Shown one piece after another: positions 8,919 through 17,505 of a stretch of 31,647 nt of DNA (the first letter of the stretch is position 1; every line of letters begins with the position of its first letter). Origin of the DNA: an uncultured Thiotrichaceae bacterium. Lineage in GTDB: Bacteria > Pseudomonadota > Gammaproteobacteria > Thiotrichales > Thiotrichaceae. The DNA lies in the NCBI GenBank assembly GCA_938038645.1, contig CALHTA010000108.1, positions 1-31,647 of the forward strand. Direction: 5' to 3'. A program made the translations under genes and the position numbers. The notes under the pieces were generated by a model that was not told the DNA's origin, searched no databases, and saw nothing but the letters and a program-made list of their open reading frames with translations.

Positions 8919-8982
8919 TTGTCTCTCCCAATTGTTGAATTCCACCAGCTGCAATCGCTCTTAATCGAACCCTAGGGTAGGG

Positions 8983-10221
8983 TTACTGCCTTCTCAAATG
9001 GGCAATACGTATCGAGGCTGGTGGGTGTGAATCGTAGAAAGCTGAATACATTGGGTCTGGCGTTAATGTGCCAGCGTTCTTTTTGTATAGACCTACAAGT
9101 GCACTGATGAGTTCCTCAGCACTTGATTCTTTTGCTGCAAAAGCATCAGCTTCAAATTCATGCTTGCGTGACCACCATGACATTATGGGTCCGATAAAAA
9201 AAGTAAATACAGGACTAACGAGCATAAATAGCAACAAAGCCATGTAAGTTGTCTGATTATTTACGCCAAGTTGAGTGTAAAACCATGCTTGTTGCATGAG
9301 GTAAGCTAGTACCCCAAAACCGACCAAAGTCATCGTCATCGAGACCACCATTCCCTTCAGTACATGTTTATGTTTGAAGTGACCTAACTCATGGGCAAGC
9401 ACTGCTTCGATCTGTGTTGGAGTGAGTTGCTTAAGTAAGGTGTCGAAAAAGACAATGCGCTTGGTTTTGCCAAAGCCTGTGAAATACGCATTACCGTGAC
9501 TAGAGCGCTTTGAACCATCCATCATAAACACACCATTTGAGTTAAAGCCGTTTCGCTCAAGCAAAGTGGTGATCCTATTGAGTACTTCACCTTCCTCTAA
9601 AGGCGTAAATTTATTAAATATTGGTGCTATAAACTTAGGGTATGCCCACATCATGATGATTGAAAAGGCTGTGATTGCTAACCAGGCATAAACCCACCAT
9701 AAAGAGCCGGCTGTATTCATCAACCACAACACCAGCATAATTAGCGGCACGCCGATGACGATAGAAAGCAGGGTGCCTTTGACTAAATCAACTAGGTAAG
9801 TTTTGATTGTTAATTTGTTAAAGCCAAACTTTTCTTCAATAACAAAAGTGCGATATAGCGAAGAAGGGATATCAATCAGGCTAGAAATCAGCATGAAACT
9901 TAGAATAACGGCAGTACCTTTGTAAAGTTCGCTCAAACCTGCGTTACCCCAAAGGCCATCTAGCCACGCTAAGCCACCGCCAAGGGTCCAAAACAGCAAC
10001 AAAACAGTGCTAATAATAAGTTCTTTGCGACCAAAACCACCTTTAGCCTGTGTATAATCAGCAGCCTTTTGGTGTTCCTCTAAAGTGATTGATTCTGAAA
10101 ACTCTGAAGGCACCGCTGGACGGTGCTCAGCAACGTGTTTTGATTGACGAATGGATAGCCACAGCTGGGTGCCGATAGCGGCAATTACTGCTAGAATAAA
10201 AATCAGCGTGAAGAAAGGCAT
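8983..10221 (-). CDS. membrane M48 metalloprotease (Ste24/CAAX-protease-like)
   Basis: A 412-residue integral membrane zinc protease of family M48, closer in layout to Ste24 (CAAX prenyl protease 1) than to the shorter HtpX. Hydrophobic spans lie near residues 1-22, 68-90, 104-122, 150-170, 175-195 and 290-345. The zinc site HELGH is at residues 277-281 within LAHELGHFKHKH, and the third-ligand glutamate lies in HEFEADAFAA near residue 355. Bacteria generally lack prenylated CAAX proteins, so the likely role is quality control of membrane or exported proteins; this is inference. It starts 45 bp from the divergent orn gene. Confidence 0.92.
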   Translation of the reverse strand: MPFFTLIFILAVIAAIGTQLWLSIRQSKHVAEHRPAVPSEFSESITLEEHQKAADYTQAKGGFGRKELIISTVLLLFWTLGGGLAWLDGLWGNAGLSELYKGTAVILSFMLISSLIDIPSSLYRTFVIEEKFGFNKLTIKTYLVDLVKGTLLSIVIGVPLIMLVLWLMNTAGSLWWVYAWLAITAFSIIMMWAYPKFIAPIFNKFTPLEEGEVLNRITTLLERNGFNSNGVFMMDGSKRSSHGNAYFTGFGKTKRIVFFDTLLKQLTPTQIEAVLAHELGHFKHKHVLKGMVVSMTMTLVGFGVLAYLMQQAWFYTQLGVNNQTTYMALLLFMLVSPVFTFFIGPIMSWWSRKHEFEADAFAAKESSAEELISALVGLYKKNAGTLTPDPMYSAFYDSHPPASIRIAHLRRQ

Positions 10222-10266
10222 TGTTAAAGAGTGTCCTAAATTCTAATTGAGAAGAAAGTATAAACC

Positions 10267-10812
10267 ATGACTGTAGACAACAATAATTTAATCTGGATTG
10301 ATCTGGAAATGACAGGGCTAGATACGGTTAATGATCTCATCATTGAGATTGCAACTATCGTGACTGACAAAGATCTAAATATACTCGCAAAAGGACCCAT
10401 GATAGCCATTCATCAGTCGGATGAAATTATGGCGGGTATGGATGATTGGAATACAAAACAACATGGCGGTTCAGGGTTGACTGAACGTGTGCGCACGAGT
10501 ACCTACACCGAAGCTCAGGCTGAAGCGGAGACTATTGCTTTCCTTAGTCAGTATGTCGATAAAGGGAAGTCGCCAATGGCTGGTAACAGCATCTGTCAGG
10601 ATCGTCGTTTTATGGCGCGTTGCATGCCTGAGCTAGAAGATTACTTTCATTATCGCAATTTGGACGTTAGTACGCTTAAAGAATTGGCCAATCGTTGGAA
10701 ACCAGGCGTGGCCTCTAAGTTTAAGAAAAAAGGTTCACATCTAGCGATGGATGACATTGTTGATTCGATTGAAGAGTTGCGTTTTTATCGCGCCGAGATA
10801 ATGTCTATCTAA
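10267..10812 (+). CDS. orn: oligoribonuclease
   Basis: A 181-residue DEDDh-family 3'-5' exoribonuclease that degrades dinucleotides and very short RNAs, the last step of RNA decay, and also clears pGpG from cyclic-di-GMP breakdown. Catalytic residues D12 and E14 lie in [11 protein letters not shown]112 in CQDRRFMA, H158 in KGSHLAMDD, and D162 follows. The length matches E. coli Orn. The start is supported by homology of the N-terminus; a weak purine-rich stretch (GAGAAGAAAG) precedes it. Its stop codon shares one base with the start of the ABC-F gene (TAATG at 10810-10814), so the two are likely translated together. Confidence 0.97.
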   Translation: MTVDNNNLIWIDLEMTGLDTVNDLIIEIATIVTDKDLNILAKGPMIAIHQSDEIMAGMDDWNTKQHGGSGLTERVRTSTYTEAQAEAETIAFLSQYVDKGKSPMAGNSICQDRRFMARCMPELEDYFHYRNLDVSTLKELANRWKPGVASKFKKKGSHLAMDDIVDSIEELRFYRAEIMSI

Positions 10813-12683
10813 TGCTGGTATTTTCTGACATATCGATGCGACGTGGTGGTCGCGAGCTGATTGGTGACAGCAGCTTTAGCATTCACCCCGGACAAAAAAT
10901 TGGTTTAACCGGCGCTAATGGCACCGGTAAATCCTCTCTTTTTGCTTTAATTCGGGGGGAGCTATCGTTGGAGGCCGGTCAGTTTAGTATGCCGCCCAAT
11001 TGGGTGATGGCACACGTTGCCCAGCACACCCCCGATAGTCAGCAAACAGCGCTTGAGTATGCTTTGTTGGGTGATGCTGAATTCGCATCATTACAAGTGC
11101 AAATGAAAGAAGCAGAAGGTGAGCACTTAGCGCAGCTGCTCAGCCAGCTTGAAGCGATCGATGGCTATACTACTGAAAATCGTGCGGCTGCACTGCTTCA
11201 AGGTCTCGGTTTTAAAAACGAACAGCTTGCACTGCCTGTTAACAGCTTTTCGGGTGGTTGGCGCATGCGGCTTAACCTCGCACAAGCTTTGATGTGTCGT
11301 TCCGACCTTTTGCTTCTAGATGAGCCAACTAATCATTTAGATTTGGATGCTGTTATTTGGTTACAACAGTGGCTGATTCAATATCCCGGCACCTTGATTT
11401 TGATCTCGCATGACCGTGAGTTTCTTGATGCAGTGACTAGCCATATCTGTCACGTCGAACACAATAAGGCAACTTTATACAGCGGCAACTATTCAGCATT
11501 TGAGCGTTTAAGAGCAGAGCGCTTAGCGCAACAGCAAAGTACCTATGAACGACAGCAGAGAGAGGTCGCGCACATTAGAAAGTATGTCGATCGTTTTCGA
11601 GCTCAGGCGACTAAAGCCCGTCAGGCACAGAGTCGATTGAAAGCGTTGGAGCGTATGGAGCTTGTTGCTCAAGCACATATCCATTCTCCGTTTAAATTTA
11701 ACTTCTTTCCACCTCGTAAATTGCCCGATCGCTTGTTTAACCTTACCGAAGCGTCGATTGGTTACGGCGACACCGCTATTATCAACAATGTTGACCTGCA
11801 ATTGATGCCGGGCCAGCGTATTGGCTTGATTGGTGCAAATGGCGCCGGTAAGTCGACTTTAATTAAGTGTTTAGCCGGCGAGCTACCGGCAATGGCTGGT
11901 GAGCTTTGGATGGCCCAAGACTTACATATCGGCTACTTTGCTCAGCACCAAATTGAGCAATTGCATATTGATCAGTCGCCGCTAGCACATATGCGCAAAC
12001 TCGATAAAGAAGCGCGTGAGCAAGATTTAAGAAATTACCTTGGTGGATTTGGTTTTCAAGGGGAGCGAGTCGATGAAGCAGTTGCGCCATTTTCAGGTGG
12101 TGAAAAGGCAAGGCTAGTGTTGGCTTTAACCGTTTATCAAAGACCCAATTTATTGCTTCTTGATGAGCCTACTAATCATTTAGACTTAGACATGCGCCAT
12201 GCTTTAAGTATGGCCTTACAAGCTTTTGAAGGCGCGATGGTTATTGTTTCGCATGATCGTCACCTACTGAAAACTGTTACTGATGAGTATGTAATGGTGG
12301 ATGAGGGAGCTGCAAAGCCCTTTGATGGTGATTTAGATGACTACTCTCAATGGATAAAAACCAGAGAACAAGCTCGAAATGCTGTAAATGAAGAAGATAA
12401 GCCTGCAAATCGTAAGGATAAACGCAAGCAAGACGCAGAGCAGCGCAAACAACTGCAGCCGCTAAAAAAAGTGATGGATCAGTACGAGAAGAAACTTGAA
12501 AAACTAACAAAACAATCAGCTGATCTTGAAAAGTCCTTGGCTGACCCCGATATTTATGCAGAAGACAACAAAGATTCGCTTAAAGCATTACTGTTGAAAA
12601 AGCGTGATGTTGATGCAGAAGTAGAAGTCGTAGAAATGGCTTGGATGGAAGCATCAGAAGAATATGAGCAAGCGATGTGTTAA
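10812..12683 (+). CDS. ABC-F family ATPase (YheS-like)
   Basis: A 623-residue soluble protein with two ATP-binding cassettes and no membrane spans, of the ABC-F group that acts on ribosomes. Cassette 1 has Walker A GANGTGKSS (34-42), signature SFSGG (145-149) and Walker B LLLLDEPTNHLD (from 167). Cassette 2 has GANGAGKST (341-349), PFSGG (426-430) and LLLLDEPTNHLD (from 447). A helical basic linker at about residues 225-295 is the P-site tRNA-interaction motif region. The charged coiled-coil C-terminus (~540-620) matches the YheS subgroup. ABC-F proteins modulate translation or relieve stalled ribosomes; the specific role of YheS-type members is poorly settled. It begins within the orn stop. 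Confidence 0.93.
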   Translation: MLVFSDISMRRGGRELIGDSSFSIHPGQKIGLTGANGTGKSSLFALIRGELSLEAGQFSMPPNWVMAHVAQHTPDSQQTALEYALLGDAEFASLQVQMKEAEGEHLAQLLSQLEAIDGYTTENRAAALLQGLGFKNEQLALPVNSFSGGWRMRLNLAQALMCRSDLLLLDEPTNHLDLDAVIWLQQWLIQYPGTLILISHDREFLDAVTSHICHVEHNKATLYSGNYSAFERLRAERLAQQQSTYERQQREVAHIRKYVDRFRAQATKARQAQSRLKALERMELVAQAHIHSPFKFNFFPPRKLPDRLFNLTEASIGYGDTAIINNVDLQLMPGQRIGLIGANGAGKSTLIKCLAGELPAMAGELWMAQDLHIGYFAQHQIEQLHIDQSPLAHMRKLDKEAREQDLRNYLGGFGFQGERVDEAVAPFSGGEKARLVLALTVYQRPNLLLLDEPTNHLDLDMRHALSMALQAFEGAMVIVSHDRHLLKTVTDEYVMVDEGAAKPFDGDLDDYSQWIKTREQARNAVNEEDKPANRKDKRKQDAEQRKQLQPLKKVMDQYEKKLEKLTKQSADLEKSLADPDIYAEDNKDSLKALLLKKRDVDAEVEVVEMAWMEASEEYEQAMC

Positions 12684-12696
12684 AGTTTTGTCATAG

Positions 12697-12757
12697 AGCC
12701 GTTTTATATAACCGTTATAATAAAGCCGTTCTAAAAGTAATTTATTAATAATAGGAG
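12697..12757 (+). promoter_or_regulatory. putative promoter and RBS region of the BI-1 gene
   Basis: A perfect TATAAT at 12716-12721 lies 43 bases before the ATG, but the best -35 (TTGTCA at 12688-12693) is 22 bp away, too far for a normal promoter. CCGTT occurs three times at 13-14 bp spacing (12699, 12712, 12726), nearly one helical turn plus a few bases. AGGAG at 12753-12757 is a good ribosome-binding site seven bases before the start. The -10 and RBS are plausible; regulation by the repeats is speculation. Confidence 0.4.
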
Positions 12758-12764
12758 ATTCACA

Positions 12765-13475
12765 ATGAGTTTTTTGGATGCCAGCACTGGCCAAATTGTT
12801 GCAAACGCGGCTGAGAGCGAGCGCGCGGCGTTTATCAAGCGTTGCTACCTCCACTTAGGTGGCGCGATTGCTGCATACGCCGTAGTAGTCACATTATTTC
12901 TTCAAACTGGAATTGCTAACGCGTTCATGGGAATGCTTAGTGGAACACCTTGGGCTTGGTTGCTCGTCATGGGTGCTTACATGGGTATCTCGGTACTAGC
13001 AGACAACTGGGCTCGCTCAGGTGTATCTCGCGAACGCCAATACATGGGCTTAGGTCTTTACATCGTTGCATTTGCTTTCATCTCAACATTGCCGATCACT
13101 CGCGCAATCATGATGGATCCAAGCATCCTAACTAACGCTGCACTAATTACTGCTGCTTTGGTTGGTGGACTAACCTTCACAGCCTTCTCAACTAAGATCA
13201 ACTTCTCATTCATGGGTCGTTTCTTAATGATTGGTGGTTTTGTTGCAATGGGCGTGATTGTTGCTGCGATCCTATTCGGCTTCTCACTAGGCCTTTGGTT
13301 CTCAGGTGCAATGATCTTATTCGCTGCTGCTTCAGTACTGTACAGCACGTCTAACATTATCCATGAGTACCACACTGATCAGCACGTAGCTGCTTCATTG
13401 TCACTGTTCTCAAGCGTAGGTCTATTGTTCTGGTATGTAATCCAGTTCTTAATGGCTTTCACTGGTAACGACTAA
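12765..13475 (+). CDS. Bax inhibitor-1 (TMBIM/YccA) family membrane protein
   Basis: A 236-residue inner-membrane protein with seven predicted transmembrane segments, starting near residues 33, 57, 88, 120, 146, 170 and 210. This is the layout of the UPF0005/Bax inhibitor-1 family, which includes E. coli YccA and the calcium-leak channel BsYetJ. The family-typical start with an ERAAFIKRCYLHLG segment before the first span is present. In E. coli YccA modulates FtsH proteolysis and SecY jamming; whether this member does the same, or leaks ions, cannot be read from sequence. It has its own RBS and is followed 25 bp later by a strong terminator, so it is probably a single-gene unit. Confidence 0.92.
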   Translation: MSFLDASTGQIVANAAESERAAFIKRCYLHLGGAIAAYAVVVTLFLQTGIANAFMGMLSGTPWAWLLVMGAYMGISVLADNWARSGVSRERQYMGLGLYIVAFAFISTLPITRAIMMDPSILTNAALITAALVGGLTFTAFSTKINFSFMGRFLMIGGFVAMGVIVAAILFGFSLGLWFSGAMILFAAASVLYSTSNIIHEYHTDQHVAASLSLFSSVGLLFWYVIQFLMAFTGND

Positions 13476-13499
13476 TTGGCGCTTACTTAATTGAGACAT

Positions 13500-13530
13500 A
13501 AAAAAATCCCGCAATAGCGGGATTTTTTTT
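13500..13530. terminator. bidirectional intrinsic terminator
   Basis: Stem AAAAAATCCCGC (13501-13512), loop AATA, and GCGGGATTTTTT (13517-13528) pair perfectly over 12 bp and end in a run of eight T. Because the stem begins with A-run and ends with T-run, it works in both directions: for the BI-1 gene on the plus strand and for glnK-amtB read-through on the minus strand. Confidence 0.93.
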
Positions 13531-13562
13531 GTCTGTAATATTACTCCCAGTAACTCGAGAGA

Positions 13563-13653
13563 AGGCGCTTGGTTTTTTATAAGGTGACTTCCCGATAATG
13601 CCTGATTGCTAGCAATCAGCGAAGAGGAGGAGCCGTTAAAATACCAAGCGCCT
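13563..13653. repeat. 91-nt structured noncoding element bounded by inverted repeat
   Basis: AGGCGCTTGGT (13563-13573) is repeated exactly in inverse as ACCAAGCGCCT (13643-13653). Centrally placed is an 18-bp perfect palindrome CTGATTGCTAGCAATCAG (13602-13619). The arrangement would fold into a closed stem with an internal hairpin, in either strand. It has no reading frame of note, lies between the amtB stop and the bidirectional terminator, and lacks a T-tract of its own. It may be an RNA structure in the amtB 3' region or one copy of a dispersed miniature repeat. No target-site duplication is evident. Confidence 0.7.
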
Positions 13654-13669
13654 GAACTAGGCTAGCGGC

Positions 13670-14977
13670 TTAAAGCTCATAACCCCGCTCATTATGATCA
13701 ACCAAATCCAAGCCCTGTGACTCTTCATCATCAGAAACTCGCACACCATTAGTAATCATGCCAACCACCTTAAAGATAAGGAATGTCGCAATAGCCGTAT
13801 AGACAAAAGTAGAAACGATACCAACAAGTTGAACGCCAATTTGCGCTGACATACTTTCAATACCATCGGCAAAACCTTGACCGCTAAAAATACCCAATTG
13901 AGTCGAAGCAAAAATACCCGCTAGGAACGTACCCAATATTCCACCGACCCCATGAACTGGGAAAACATCGAGAGAGTCATCAATTTTAAACTTTTGCTTA
14001 ATCATTAGCGTTGCATTAAAGCAAACGATACCGGCTAGGAAGCCAATAACTAATGCGCCAGCAGGACCCACAAAGCCCGAAGCAGGCGTAATGGTACCTA
14101 AGCCAGCAACCATGCCGGTAACCGATCCTAGTGCCGTCGGCTTGCCATACTTTTTCCACTCATAACACATCCAAGTAATTGCACCGGTCGCAGCAGAAAT
14201 GTGAGTGACTAACATCGCCATGGCAGCGTCACCATTGGCAGCCAAAGCTGAGCCACCGTTAAAACCAAACCAACCAACCCAAAGCATACCCGCGCCTGTG
14301 ATGGTCATGGTCATGTTGTGAGGTGCCGTGTTTCCGCGAACAAAGCTCTTACGTGGACCAATCATGATGGCTGTGACAAGTGCAGCAACACCGGCAGTGA
14401 TGTGTACAACCGTTCCACCCGCAAAGTCTAGCAAGCCCATCTGCTGTAACCAGCCGCCACCCCACACCCAGTGTGTGATCGGTGCATAAACAAAGGCTAG
14501 CCAAAGAATGGTGAATAGAAGCACTGAAGAAAACTTAATGCGTTCAGCGAATCCACCAATGATAAGTGCAGGGGTAATGATCGCAAACGTCATTTGGAAT
14601 AAAGCAAATAATGACTCAGGGATATCGCCCATGACCGAGCCTTCAGTGACACCCGCAAACATCATTTTCGAGAAGTTACCTACAAAAGCGCCATCACCAC
14701 TGAACGCTAAGCTGTAGCCGACAACTAGCCAAAATATAGAAGCGATTCCTGCAATAGCAAAGCATTGCATTAGGATTGATAACACATTGCGACTTTTGAC
14801 CAGTCCACCATAAAACAATGCCAAGCCAGGCAGTGTCATGAAGAGGACTAGTGCAGTCGATGTTAAAATCCAAGCGGTATTTGCACCATCAACTAAGGGT
14901 TCGTCAGCTGCAAAAGATAAAGTAGGAAGTAGTAATAATAAAAACAAAGACAAAAATGTCTTAAACATTGGTTTCAT
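13670..14977 (-). CDS. amtB: ammonium transporter AmtB
   Basis: A 435-residue ammonium channel with a cleavable signal peptide (to about LSFAADE) and eleven membrane spans. The pore histidines are recognisable in FAGGTVVHITAGVAALV and in VFPVHGVGGILGTFLAG. The FNGGSALAANG stretch is conserved in Amt proteins. The cytoplasmic tail GLDLVDHNERGYEL is the usual site for GlnK binding, which closes the channel when nitrogen is sufficient. It follows glnK by 16 bp in the same direction, the classical glnK-amtB operon. Transcription probably ends at the bidirectional terminator past the 91-nt element. Confidence 0.97.
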   Translation of the reverse strand: MKPMFKTFLSLFLLLLLPTLSFAADEPLVDGANTAWILTSTALVLFMTLPGLALFYGGLVKSRNVLSILMQCFAIAGIASIFWLVVGYSLAFSGDGAFVGNFSKMMFAGVTEGSVMGDIPESLFALFQMTFAIITPALIIGGFAERIKFSSVLLFTILWLAFVYAPITHWVWGGGWLQQMGLLDFAGGTVVHITAGVAALVTAIMIGPRKSFVRGNTAPHNMTMTITGAGMLWVGWFGFNGGSALAANGDAAMAMLVTHISAATGAITWMCYEWKKYGKPTALGSVTGMVAGLGTITPASGFVGPAGALVIGFLAGIVCFNATLMIKQKFKIDDSLDVFPVHGVGGILGTFLAGIFASTQLGIFSGQGFADGIESMSAQIGVQLVGIVSTFVYTAIATFLIFKVVGMITNGVRVSDDEESQGLDLVDHNERGYEL

Positions 14978-14993
14978 CCTTTATTTGAGATGT

Positions 14994-15384
<391 letters not shown>

Positions 15385-15390
15385 TAATGC

Positions 15391-15399
15391 ATTTTAACA
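15391..15399 (-). promoter_or_regulatory. possible extended -10 promoter for glnK-amtB
   Basis: On the minus strand TGTTAAAAT fits the extended -10 pattern TGnTAtAAT with one mismatch, and no good -35 is seen, as is common for extended -10 promoters. The predicted RNA start would fall near 15384, the first base of the hairpin, so the transcript would begin with that stem. Confidence 0.3.
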
Positions 15400-15425
15400 G
15401 ATATCCTAAGAAGGATTGAGGAACT

Positions 15426-17423
15426 TTAAGGGTTTAGGTATCGAACAGGTGCAAGGTGCTCGTTAGATAATGTTGGAGTATCTAGCCCTTCAAGAATTAA
15501 AGAATTTGGTACTTTTTCAGTACTAATTAACAAATAAAGTCGCTCGGAAGCCCGTGTCATTGCCATATGGAGAAGGTGCGTATGATCAGATTGCAAAGTA
15601 TGGCGTTCTCGTTCAGTTAGTTCAGTGCTTTGCTCTTCATCAAAAATGTTTTCTAAGCCTATGATAAACACAATCTTGCTCTGCAAGCCTGTCGCACTCT
15701 TGATATCGCTTAGTTTTAGAGTGTTGTCTTCAAAAATCATACTGCCTGTCAGTGCTGTTGCTCGAATATGTAAAGCGTCACGAATTTCTTGAGCTAGCAA
15801 GCGAGTTGATTGAATATCGGCGTTAATAATGAGAATGTCATTGGCTTCGTAGCCACGCTGAATAAGCTGATGGATTTCGCTGCAAAGGCGGTTCTGCTGA
15901 TCTTCTTTGGTTGGAAAATGCAGTAACTGTGGGTGATTTTCTCTTTTAATAGGTTCCGATTGTTTAATTGAATACATTGGTTGTTCTAATGAAGCCATCG
16001 ATCGATGCGTACGAAACTGGTCAACTACTCTTGAAATTGCTGGGCTACATCGATAATGTTGAACGAGCTGGGTTGTATGTTCGTTTTTGCTTAAGTCTGA
16101 AAGTTCTTCATCAATATTGCGATTATAAAACCCTTGTTCAGGGTCTGTTGTAATAAATAAGTCACCTTGGGGCACAAGCAGTTTTTTGATTAACGCTAGC
16201 TCAACGGGCGCAAAGTATTGCCCTTCGTCTATTAGAATATGCGTGTAAAGTTCTATCGTTTTGCCATCATCGACGGCTTTAAGGAGTGCGGCGGCGGCAT
16301 CTCCCCAAAGCGAGCTTTTGCGATCTTTAAGGTGAGTGTCAATATCAATCATTGCTTGCCAGATGCGCTTACGCAGCGGCACAGATAACGCTAAGCTGTT
16401 GCTTGAACGAATAGTATTTAGGTAGTCGGTTTCACTTTTGATATTTCTATCTTTTATGAAGTTTATCTCTCTGATTAGACCTATCCGGTTTAGTGGTTCA
16501 TGTTCAAAGTGACGTTTAACCATTAAATCAAACAGCTCGATTTCTTGGTCTTCATAAACATATCGCCAAGTTCCACCTAGTAATTTTCTGCACCATTCGT
16601 GAAAGGGTAAGCATTGAATCGCTTCAGAATTGTTACTTAATAAGCCTATCGATTGCTTCAGCGTATTGCTCATAGACTTATTATGGCTGAGAACCAGAAT
16701 GCGAGCTTTAGGACACTGCTCTAATAACAGTACTGCTCGTTTGATGAGGATTTCACTCTTGCCGCTTCCTGCTACACCTGTCAGTACATTCAGAGAGAAA
16801 GGGGATGCGCTTGAAATCGACTTTTCCGTAAGGTCTTTTTTTAAAGCAATTTCCTGCTGTAAGTCTAGTAACTTAAGTCGACTAGGCTGTACTTTAGGAA
16901 TCGATTCCTTGATTAAAAGTTCTGGGCAAAACCTAGAGAGAAGGATCTGATTAACTTGTTCGGAAGCAGCAATGCCCAAGCAGCGTTTAAAAACAACCGG
17001 CATAGCCCCATTAATAAGAACCCCACCTATTGCTAGAACCCCGACTTCTTTGTTGTAGATAGTTTCCTTAGCTGCCAAGTTTTCAGGAAGTAAAAGGATG
17101 ATAGGTAGTAGTTGGGAAGTGTGGTTTTGAAGTGAATCTGGGAACAATGCATTTCGATCATTAATTAGCTCAGTAACTAATGGGTGCCTTATGAGTTTTT
17201 CTTTGTCTAGCTTGTGCTCTTTGCTAATTGATTGCTCAGGAAACGTCGCTAGAAGCAGTGACTTTTTGTGATGCTTGACCCAATAACGAAGCCCCGTTAA
17301 TTCAATTCTTGAAGCGAGGTGTTGACGGCAAATAAAAGAGTCATCGAGTTCACTTAAACAAAAGTGCAGCTGTGGCCCTGGGTGACTGTTAGTCAATGAT
17401 TCTTCTGGTATTATCTGGGCCAT
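15426..17423 (-). CDS. UvrD-like superfamily 1 helicase
   Basis: A 665-residue ATP-dependent helicase-like protein. Walker A GVAGSGKS is at residues 216-223, motif Ia RILVLSHNKSM near 241, motif II DEGQ at 399-402, an aromatic/Arg motif QHYRCSP near 455, and the C-terminal motif VI HMAMTRASERLYLLIS near 630. The DEGQ form, in place of DExQ with D/E third residues, resembles the UvrD-like helicases that often carry an N-terminal nuclease-type domain. Here residues 1-200 are not assigned; I see no clear catalytic nuclease motif in them. The substrate is unknown. It begins 49 bp from the divergent apaH region and lies upstream of glnK on the same strand. Confidence 0.85.
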   Translation of the reverse strand: MAQIIPEESLTNSHPGPQLHFCLSELDDSFICRQHLASRIELTGLRYWVKHHKKSLLLATFPEQSISKEHKLDKEKLIRHPLVTELINDRNALFPDSLQNHTSQLLPIILLLPENLAAKETIYNKEVGVLAIGGVLINGAMPVVFKRCLGIAASEQVNQILLSRFCPELLIKESIPKVQPSRLKLLDLQQEIALKKDLTEKSISSASPFSLNVLTGVAGSGKSEILIKRAVLLLEQCPKARILVLSHNKSMSNTLKQSIGLLSNNSEAIQCLPFHEWCRKLLGGTWRYVYEDQEIELFDLMVKRHFEHEPLNRIGLIREINFIKDRNIKSETDYLNTIRSSNSLALSVPLRKRIWQAMIDIDTHLKDRKSSLWGDAAAALLKAVDDGKTIELYTHILIDEGQYFAPVELALIKKLLVPQGDLFITTDPEQGFYNRNIDEELSDLSKNEHTTQLVQHYRCSPAISRVVDQFRTHRSMASLEQPMYSIKQSEPIKRENHPQLLHFPTKEDQQNRLCSEIHQLIQRGYEANDILIINADIQSTRLLAQEIRDALHIRATALTGSMIFEDNTLKLSDIKSATGLQSKIVFIIGLENIFDEEQSTELTERERHTLQSDHTHLLHMAMTRASERLYLLISTEKVPNSLILEGLDTPTLSNEHLAPVRYLNP

Positions 17424-17505
17424 ATTCGGAAAACGTTTTTTAACCTAGTTGACTAATATATTATCATAATATTTGCCGCATAAAACACTGGGAACAAATA
17501 AGGTT

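Noticed and set aside
8919..8954. Upstream ATG for the cytochrome c
   Set aside because: It would place a charged extension before the signal peptide; the GGAG site supports 8918.
10259..10264. TATAAA box just before orn
   Set aside because: It ends 2 bases before the ATG, too close to act as a -10 for the annotated start, and no -35 is present.
17473..17505. TTG start extending apaH by 11 codons
   Set aside because: The family N-terminus MATY-IGD begins at 17506.
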